This document shows positions 24,525 through 29,563 of a DNA stretch of 29,563 nt, piece by piece. Numbering within the stretch: the first letter of the stretch is position 1; each line of letters starts with the position of its first letter. A program made the position numbers and the translations under genes. The stretch comes from JAVBKB01 sp031554275 (GTDB lineage Bacteria; Bacillota; Bacilli; JARBTR01): the NCBI GenBank assembly GCA_031554275.1, contig JAVBKB010000059.1:1-29563 (forward strand), written 5' to 3'. The notes beneath the pieces were generated by a model. It was not told the origin of the DNA and did no database searches. It was given only the letters and a program-made list of their open reading frames with translations.

Positions 24525-24570
24525 TGAAGCTGTTGTGATTTGAAATAGCGTATTGACTTAATACATTTAC

Positions 24571-24602
24571 AAAAGGATGAATAATTTTCATCCTTTTTTT
24601 TG
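24571..24602 (+). terminator. Rho-independent terminator of the PBP gene
   Basis: AAAAGGATGAA pairs with TTCATCCTTTT around a short TAAT-type loop, extended by further T residues. Confidence 0.9.
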
Positions 24603-24663
24603 TGAGTTATTCCGGGTCAGATCCATACATGAAAATAAATACTCTTTATTGATGCATACTATC

Positions 24664-24692
24664 GTGACAATAGAGATTCGTTTCTTTATAAT
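24664..24692 (+). promoter_or_regulatory. Promoter of aroA
   Basis: GTGACA (24664-24669), 17-bp spacer and TATAAT (24687-24692). The transcription start would fall only about 20 nt before the aroA ATG, giving a very short leader. Confidence 0.8.
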
Positions 24693-24709
24693 ATGATGGA
24701 GGAAAGGAA

Positions 24710-24721
24710 ATGAAATCATGA
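24710..24721 (+). promoter_or_regulatory. Four-codon mini-ORF overlapping the aroA start
   Basis: ATG AAA TCA TGA (24710-24721). Its stop overlaps the aroA ATG (24718-24720) in an ATGA arrangement. GGAGG (24698-24702) is 7 nt before this ATG, while the aroA ATG is better served by AAGG (24704-24707). It may be chance or a coupling device. Confidence 0.35.
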
Positions 24722-25797
24722 CAAATGAATTAGAACAATTACGAAGCAATCTAGATGATATCAATCACAAGATGTTAGATTTGTTTAGTGAACGTGGTAG
24801 AATCGTGCAAGAAATTGGACGTGTGAAGGCCAAACAGGGCTCCAATCGCTATGATCCGGTTCGTGAAAGAAAAATGCTCGACTCCCTTAAGAAAGAGAAC
24901 AAGGGCCCTTTTGATAACGCAACGATTGAACATATATTTAAGCAAATGTTCCAAGCCTGTTTGGAGCTACAAGGTGAACAATCTGCCAAAGAGCTGTTGG
25001 TTTCTCGCAAGCAGCACCCAGAGGACACGATCATCACTGTGAATGGTGAGCAAATCGGCGCTGGAAAGCCTGTTTTTGTATTTGGACCATGCGCAGTAGA
25101 AACCTATGAACAAGTAGCGGCAGTTGCCGCCTCTGTCAGCGCCAAAGGTTATAAATTATTACGAGGTGGCGCTTTTAAACCTAGAACATCACCTTATGAT
25201 TTTCAAGGACTGGGCATTGAGGGATTGAAGATTTTGCGTAAAGTCGCTGACGAATATGGGTTGGCAGTTATCAGTGAGATCACCAGTTCGAGCGATATCA
25301 AAGAAGCTGTACCTTACATCGATGTTATTCAAATCGGTGCACGAAACATGCAAAATTTCGACCTGTTAAAAGCAGTGGGTACTGTGAAAAAGCCAATTTT
25401 ACTGAAACGTGGGCTGTCTGCGACAATTGAAGAATTCATCTTTGCAGCTGAGTACATTATGGCGCACGGCAATGGCGACATCATCCTCTGTGAAAGAGGT
25501 ATCCGTACCTTTGAACGAGCAACCAGAAACACGCTAGACATTACATCGGTGCCGATACTCAAGCAAGAGACACACTTGCCTGTATTTGTGGATGTTGTCC
25601 ACTCAACAGGACGCCGTGATTTGCTATTGCCTGCAGCCAAAGCAGCACTGGCAATAGGTGCTGATGGAGTGATGGCTGAAGTGCATCCCGACCCAGCAGT
25701 TGCGCTTTCAGATGCTTCACAACAAATGGACTTAGAGCAATTTGATCAATTTGTGAATGGGATTAGAAGCTTTATGAAGGAATATCAGCAAGTGTAG
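24718..25797 (+). CDS. aroA: Bifunctional chorismate mutase / 3-deoxy-7-phosphoheptulonate synthase
   Basis: First enzyme of the shikimate pathway (phosphoenolpyruvate plus erythrose 4-phosphate to DAHP) fused to a chorismate mutase, 359 residues. The N-terminal 90 residues form an AroQ-type helical chorismate mutase (LRSNLDDINHKMLDLFSERGRIVQEIGRVK), which in Bacillus-type enzymes also acts as the feedback sensor for chorismate/prephenate. The C-terminal type I-beta DAHP synthase has VFGPCAVE, KLLRGGAFKPRTSPYDFQGLG, IQIGARNMQNFDLL and ILCERGIRTFE; the metal-site Cys is that of GPCAVE and further ligands lie in DVVHSTGRR and VMAEVHPDP. Strong promoter and ribosome site. In B. subtilis aroA adjoins ccpA; here it ends at a shared terminator with the met genes. 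In B. subtilis this DAHP synthase is also called aroA (not EPSP synthase). Confidence 0.97.
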   Translation: MTNELEQLRSNLDDINHKMLDLFSERGRIVQEIGRVKAKQGSNRYDPVRERKMLDSLKKENKGPFDNATIEHIFKQMFQACLELQGEQSAKELLVSRKQHPEDTIITVNGEQIGAGKPVFVFGPCAVETYEQVAAVAASVSAKGYKLLRGGAFKPRTSPYDFQGLGIEGLKILRKVADEYGLAVISEITSSSDIKEAVPYIDVIQIGARNMQNFDLLKAVGTVKKPILLKRGLSATIEEFIFAAEYIMAHGNGDIILCERGIRTFERATRNTLDITSVPILKQETHLPVFVDVVHSTGRRDLLLPAAKAALAIGADGVMAEVHPDPAVALSDASQQMDLEQFDQFVNGIRSFMKEYQQV

Positions 25798-25854
25798 GAG
25801 CATTTCTTGAAATTTAAAATTAAGCAAAATCCACATCCTAATTTATACGAGCAA

Positions 25855-25903
25855 AAAAAATACTAGCGAAATCAATCGAAATGATTTTCTCTAGTATTTT
25901 AAT
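25855..25903. terminator. Bidirectional terminator between aroA and metQ
   Basis: AAAATACTAG-C-GAAATCA pairs with TGATTTTC-T-CTAGTATTTT around ATCGAAA, with A- and T-runs flanking both ends. Suits the convergent genes on each side. Confidence 0.9.
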
Positions 25904-25932
25904 TTTGATTAAATCTGAACCCTTTTCAATTC

Positions 25933-26745
25933 CTATTTCACAGGTACAACCGAACCGCCGTATTCCTTGATAATCCAGTCTTGAATTTCTTTGGAGTGCA
26001 GCACATCTACTAGTGTTTTGATTTTCTCAGTCTTTTCATCGCCAGTACGAACAGCAACAATGTTTACATAAGGTGATTCATTGCCTTCAATAGCAATCGA
26101 GTCCTTCATTGGATTAATGCCTACTGATAATGCAAAGTTAGAATTGATCGCAACTGCGTCTCCCTCATTATTGTTATAGGCTTGTGGAAGAAATTCAGGT
26201 GTGAAATCTGCTTTAAATTCAAAATTCTTTGGATTGTCAACAATATCACTTAGTTGTGCTGAGGTCTTATCAATTCCGCTCTTAAGCTTGATTAATCCTT
26301 CTTTTTCAAATAATGATAGTACGCGACCATGATCTGAGGTTGAATTACTTATTAAGATTTTCGCATCGTTTGGTAGGTCCTTCAAGCTCTTATATTTCTT
26401 AGAATAGATACCAAGTGGCTCAATATGAATTGCTCCTGCATTGGTGAATTTGAAATTATTTTCTTTTACTTGTTGATCGAAGTATGGGATATGTTGAAAA
26501 TAGTTTGCGTCTAAATCCTTTTCTTCTAATGCTGTATTTGGTGTCTTATAATCGTTGAAAACTTTTATTTCTAGTTCGATACCTTTTTCCTTCAAAATAG
26601 GTTTTGCTTGTTCTAATATTTGAGCGTGAGGCACACTTGTTGCACCCACAACTAATTTCTTGCTATCTGTTTTGTCATCATTTCCACATGCAGCGAGTCC
26701 TAATGTTAGTACAATACCGATTATAATTAATAAAACTTTTTTCAT
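25933..26745 (-). CDS. metQ: Methionine-binding lipoprotein MetQ
   Basis: Substrate-binding lipoprotein of the MetNIQ methionine ABC importer (NlpA family), 270 residues. The signal peptide MKKVLLIIIGIVLTLGL is followed by lipobox LAAC with the lipidated Cys20. Family stretches are LVVGATSVPHAQILEQAKPILKEKGIELE, DYKTPNTALEEKDLDANYFQHIPYFD and EPLGIYSKKYKSLKDLPN. AAGGGG precedes the ATG. It is the last gene of metN-metI-metQ, 36 nt after metI, all under the SAM riboswitch. Confidence 0.96.
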   Translation of the reverse strand: MKKVLLIIIGIVLTLGLAACGNDDKTDSKKLVVGATSVPHAQILEQAKPILKEKGIELEIKVFNDYKTPNTALEEKDLDANYFQHIPYFDQQVKENNFKFTNAGAIHIEPLGIYSKKYKSLKDLPNDAKILISNSTSDHGRVLSLFEKEGLIKLKSGIDKTSAQLSDIVDNPKNFEFKADFTPEFLPQAYNNNEGDAVAINSNFALSVGINPMKDSIAIEGNESPYVNIVAVRTGDEKTEKIKTLVDVLHSKEIQDWIIKEYGGSVVPVK

Positions 26746-26781
26746 TTGAATTTCCCCTTTTAATTAATTTATTTGTGGTAA

Positions 26782-27447
26782 CTATCGTTTATCTGTTTTT
26801 CTTGTAAAGTAGTTTCCAAACATTTGAATAATAAAAACAATGATGAGTATAGCAATTGTTGATACGATTATAATGTCCGATTTATTATTTTGATATCCCC
26901 ACACATAAGCAAGATTTCCTAAACCGCCTGCACCAATGACGCCTGCCATTGCTGTGAAGCTAACCAGCGAGATAGCGGTTACTGTGATTCCTGAGATCAG
27001 TGCTGGTAGTGATTCTGGGATGAGTACCTTACGAATGATCTGCCAAGTAGATGCACCCATTGCTTGTGCAGCTTCTATTACACCTTTATCGATCTCCCGT
27101 AAGCCGATTTCTACTAATCTAGCATAGAATGGCGCAGTTCCGAATACAAGAGCTGGTAATGCACCATTTTCACCAATCATTGTGCCAAAGATCGCCTTGG
27201 TAAATCCAATGAGTAGCACAACCAATATGATAAAAGGAATCGAACGGAATATGTTGACTACTGCACCTACAATAATGTAAATCCATTTGTTCTCCCACAG
27301 ACTTCCTTTCGATGTGAGGAAAAGCAGTAACCCAAGTGATACACCGAGGATGAATGAAGCCACTACTGAGATACCTGTCATATACAACGTTTCCAAAGTG
27401 GCTTCGCCAACTTTATCCCACACGACATTTGGAAAGAGTTCTTTCAT
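26782..27447 (-). CDS. metI: Methionine ABC transporter permease MetI
   Basis: Membrane subunit of the MetNIQ importer, 221 residues with five predicted spans. The EAA loop is AAQAMGASTWQIIRKVLIPESLPALISG, and AMAGVIGAGGLGNLAYVWGYQ is the typical MetI stretch after it. Its ATG overlaps the metN stop codon by 4 nt, so translation is likely coupled. One MetI dimer pairs with two MetN subunits in the family. Confidence 0.97.
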   Translation of the reverse strand: MKELFPNVVWDKVGEATLETLYMTGISVVASFILGVSLGLLLFLTSKGSLWENKWIYIIVGAVVNIFRSIPFIILVVLLIGFTKAIFGTMIGENGALPALVFGTAPFYARLVEIGLREIDKGVIEAAQAMGASTWQIIRKVLIPESLPALISGITVTAISLVSFTAMAGVIGAGGLGNLAYVWGYQNNKSDIIIVSTIAILIIVFIIQMFGNYFTRKTDKR

Positions 27448-28466
27448 GTTACAACCTCCGTTCCAACTTCATTCTCATGGAGGAATACCAGCCCACGTTC
27501 TATTTCTTTTTCATCACCGTTCAAGTGGATGAAAAGCGATCCAACTGAACCCTTTTGTGTCTGCGAGATTTTTCCCTGCAGGATATTTACATCCATTTGG
27601 AAATCTCGGATCAATTGAGACAGAATTGGCGATTCTGCTGATTCTCCTATAAAAGTCAATCGGATTACTTTGCCTGTCGGATGCTTTTTCAATAAGTGTT
27701 TCAATGTTTCTCTAGTATCATCTTGGCTTTCTACCTGTTGCACGAAACGTCTTGTAACATCCTGTTGAGGATTCTTGAAGATATCTAGAACATCCCCAAC
27801 TTCTACTACTCTGCCCTGTTCCATGACAGCAACGCGATGACAAATTTTTCGAATGACATGCATTTCATGTGTTATGAGTACGATAGTGAGCTTAAGTTTC
27901 TGATTGATTTCAACAAGCAAATCCAAGATAGCGTCCGTTGTTTCAGGATCGAGTGCAGACGTTGCTTCGTCACATAGTAACACCTTTGGATTATTTGCAA
28001 GCGACCTTGCAATACCAACTCGCTGTTTCTGTCCGCCACTCAGTTCAGAAGGGTAGACATCCCCTTTGCCCTCAAGCCCTACAAGCTGGATCAACTCGTT
28101 CACGCGTTTATTTCTCTCGCTTGCACGAACACCTGCAATCTCAAGTGGAAATGCGATATTCTCTCGGACTGTACGTGACCAAAGAATATTGAAGTGCTGA
28201 AAAATCATGCCGATCTCTTGGCGAACCTTTCTCAAGCCATTTCCTTTCAATTTCGAAAGATTATGTCCCGCCACTTCAACGATTCCTGTAGTTGGCTGCT
28301 CTAGACCGTTAAGCATTCTGATTAAAGTACTTTTCCCTGCACCACTGTAGCCAATTACGCCAAATATCTCTCCTTCTGATACTTCAAGGGATGCGCGATC
28401 AACAGCTGTAATGACTCTCTGGCTAGAATCCTTAAACACTTTGCTAACATCTTGAATGCTTATCAC
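27444..28466 (-). CDS. metN: Methionine ABC transporter ATP-binding protein MetN
   Basis: ATPase of the methionine importer, 340 residues. Walker A GYSGAGKSTLIR, Q-loop IFQHFNILWSRTVREN, signature LSGGQKQRVGIARSL, Walker B VLLCDEATSALD and H-loop ITHEMHVIRKICHRVAVMEQG are all present. The C-terminal domain (about 250-340) is the ACT-like NIL domain that binds methionine and inhibits transport when methionine is plentiful. The start is GTG at 28466 (MISIQDVSK) with GAGAGGTGA upstream; the in-frame GTG at 28475 lies within that ribosome site. The gene follows a SAM-I riboswitch. Confidence 0.97.
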   Translation of the reverse strand: MISIQDVSKVFKDSSQRVITAVDRASLEVSEGEIFGVIGYSGAGKSTLIRMLNGLEQPTTGIVEVAGHNLSKLKGNGLRKVRQEIGMIFQHFNILWSRTVRENIAFPLEIAGVRASERNKRVNELIQLVGLEGKGDVYPSELSGGQKQRVGIARSLANNPKVLLCDEATSALDPETTDAILDLLVEINQKLKLTIVLITHEMHVIRKICHRVAVMEQGRVVEVGDVLDIFKNPQQDVTRRFVQQVESQDDTRETLKHLLKKHPTGKVIRLTFIGESAESPILSQLIRDFQMDVNILQGKISQTQKGSVGSLFIHLNGDEKEIERGLVFLHENEVGTEVVT

Positions 28467-28509
28467 GATTATCACCTCTCCCCTTGACCGTTTTTATAAA
28501 AATTCTGAA

Positions 28510-28593
28510 CTAATTGTGACCACCCGGATTTCTAATCCTGCTCCCTGCCATTTCAATTTAATAATTTCAGGAAACAGGATAAATCACAATTAG
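28510..28593 (-). promoter_or_regulatory. Long nested stem-loop between the SAM riboswitch terminator and metN
   Basis: CTAATTGTGA (28510-28519) pairs perfectly with TCACAATTAG (28584-28593). Inside lie ATCCTG (28535-28540) with CAGGAT (28575-28580), and CCTG (28544-28547) with CAGG (28568-28571). It ends about 45 nt before the metN start and is not part of the SAM aptamer or its terminator. Confidence 0.65.
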
Positions 28594-28608
28594 CATTTTT
28601 TTCTTAAA

Positions 28609-28647
28609 AGAAAAAACCTTTCAGCACAAAATGAGCAGAAAGGTTTA
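28609..28647 (-). terminator. Riboswitch-controlled terminator of the met operon
   Basis: On the minus strand AAACCTTTC pairs with GAAAGGTTT, followed by TTTTC. The 5' arm can instead pair with AGAAAGG at the 3' edge of the SAM aptamer, giving the antiterminator/terminator switch. Confidence 0.92.
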
Positions 28648-28663
28648 GATCTAATGATCCTAA

Positions 28664-28787
28664 TCCTTTCTCTCATCTCTCAGTTCACTTGTGAACTGTG
28701 TGAATTGGCACCGTGTCAACTAAATGAAAGTTGCTGGTTGCCGGGCGTCGTAGGGCACATCCCTCGGCCACTCTTGATAAGAGCTAG
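28664..28787 (-). promoter_or_regulatory. SAM-I (S-box) riboswitch aptamer
   Basis: Minus-strand RNA. The P1 5' arm is CTCTTATCAAGAG, then GAGGGATGTGCCCTACGACG and the hallmark GCCCGGCAACC. GGTGCCAATTC follows, then a P4 hairpin (AGTTCACAAGTGAACT) and the closing P1 arm GAGAGATGAGAG. High SAM should stabilise P1 and allow the downstream terminator to form, switching off methionine import; low SAM gives read-through into metNIQ. Confidence 0.97.
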
Positions 28788-28816
28788 ATAGGTTATATTC
28801 AGTTAAGTTATTGACG

Positions 28817-28845
28817 ATAATATCATGTACAGTTTGGGTTGTCAA
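28817..28845 (-). promoter_or_regulatory. Promoter of the metNIQ operon
   Basis: Minus strand TTGACA (28845-28840), exactly 17-bp spacer and TATTAT (28822-28817), ending about 30 nt before the S-box aptamer. Confidence 0.9.
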
Positions 28846-28849
28846 ATGA

Positions 28850-29323
28850 TTTTTCGGAAAAATTTTTATGTTTAATTTTCCAGGAATCATGGTAATCTTG
28901 CCTTGAAACGAGCTAAATTTAATCATGTGAGTTCCTTGTATTTGAAAACAAGTGCCTTTCAAATGCAAAACAGGACTTGAATCAACATGTCATTGCAGTA
29001 ATAATCTCGTCTCTTTTTGCGTGATAAAAAATTGAATATTACTGTATCCAATCCTCTTCACATAAACCTGTACCGTAAGGCACAATCGCTTCGGAAAACG
29101 AAGACATAACCGCTGCTCGGCTTGTTTCCATGAGAGATTCAACTTCCAACTCTATTCTTACTTGGCTAAGAAAAAAAAATGAAGGTAACCACCACTTTAT
29201 TTCTTTAAGCTACAAACTTTGTGCTAATTCCTAGAATGCCAAGAAGTGAAACTGTTATCAAAAAGGTGTTTCAGTGGGTATCCAAAGAGTATTTCACACT
29301 CCAGGATGCTCACATTTTGCGTT
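28850..29323. other. Intergenic region between the met promoter and the IS element
   Basis: About 470 bp with no gene, RNA motif or clear repeat that I can support. The right-hand part probably holds the terminal inverted repeat of the IS256-type element, but the other end lies outside the window, so it cannot be placed. Confidence 0.5.
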
Positions 29324-29563
29324 TTAAAGCTCGATTTCAACGAAGATGTTCAGCTGTGCGAGAATCATATCCCAGCCTCTGTAACGCATCTTCCACTTCT
29401 CCTGTATCTTCTCTGAAGCCAAGTATAGCATTTTGAGCAAGCTCTGCTCAGTGGGAAATACTGCCTTGGTCTTAGTCACCTTGCGGAACTGACGATGCAA
29501 AGCCTCAATCGCATTGGTGGTGTAGATGATCTTTCTGATTTCTGGCGGGTAAGCAAAGAAAGT
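29324..29563 (-). mobile_element. IS256-family transposase, C-terminal part (cut by the window edge)
   Basis: The minus-strand frame is open from the window edge to a TAA at 29324-29326 and encodes 79 residues. It starts TFFAYPPEIRKIIYTTNAIE, continues ALHRQFRKVTKTKAVFPTE and ends DMILAQLNIFVEIEL. YPPEIRKIIYTTNAIE followed by LHRQFRKV..TK..FPTE is the signature of the C-terminal end of mutator/IS256 transposases. The reading frame is intact as far as seen. The N-terminal DDE part lies beyond the window, so it cannot be judged whether the element is active or a remnant. Confidence 0.93.

Noticed and set aside
28520..28535. CCGGGTGGTCAC (minus strand) in the metN leader resembling a T-box
   Set aside because: GGGTGG alone is present, without ACCGCG and without room for stem I after the S-box terminator. 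It is explained as part of the nested hairpin.
28720..28968. 82-residue minus-strand ORF upstream of metN
   Set aside because: It runs through the SAM-I aptamer and the met promoter, has no ribosome site and has no protein-like features.
29221..29436. 71-residue plus-strand ORF at the right edge
   Set aside because: It is the opposite-strand shadow of the IS256-family transposase end and has no ribosome site.

Overview
The window is AT-rich DNA from a low-GC Gram-positive bacterium of class Bacilli, most likely a Bacillales/Listeria-like lineage. The evidence is gene content and gene order. The order spx, opp operon, trpS, yjbA, yjaZ, fabF-fabH, yjzD, yjzC follows the Bacillus subtilis chromosome between spx and yjzC (recalled, not searched), with a few replacements. 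Genus cannot be fixed from the sequence alone.

Layout, left to right. An NCS2-type purine permease lies on the minus strand (107-1429). Next is spx (minus), an unidentified 61-residue one-span membrane protein (plus), and the oligopeptide transporter opp genes (minus, transcribed oppA-B-C-D-F). OppA is separated from oppB by an unusual GC-rich, multi-palindromic element. Upstream of oppA, a gap of about 500 bp contains three tandem 55-bp repeats. A small DUF3899-like membrane protein and trpS follow on the plus strand.

The most notable locus is at 11167-15019: a two-gene hen1-pnkp cassette. It encodes a bacterial RNA repair system, with a 3'-terminal 2'-O-methyltransferase and a kinase/phosphatase/ligase. 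It sits between trpS and yjbA, which are close neighbours in B. subtilis. The genes overlap by 17 nt and end in a perfect 19-bp stem terminator. A small terminator-like hairpin lies just before hen1.

On the right come yjbA and yjaZ (minus), and fabH-fabF (minus) behind a promoter carrying a clear FapR operator. They are followed by yjzD (plus), yjzC (minus) and tyrS (minus). A class A penicillin-binding protein is transcribed divergently from tyrS, followed by the chorismate mutase-DAHP synthase gene aroA (plus). The methionine importer genes metN-metI-metQ (minus) lie behind a canonical SAM-I riboswitch with a good promoter and terminator. The right edge carries the C-terminal part of an IS256-family transposase.

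Most of the window is housekeeping: peptide and methionine uptake, fatty acid initiation and elongation, two aminoacyl-tRNA synthetases, cell-wall synthesis and the entry to aromatic amino acid synthesis. The RNA repair cassette is the accessory insertion. The regulatory parts worth attention are the SAM riboswitch, the FapR site, the oppA-oppB structured element, the 55-bp repeats and a four-codon mini-ORF overlapping the aroA start.
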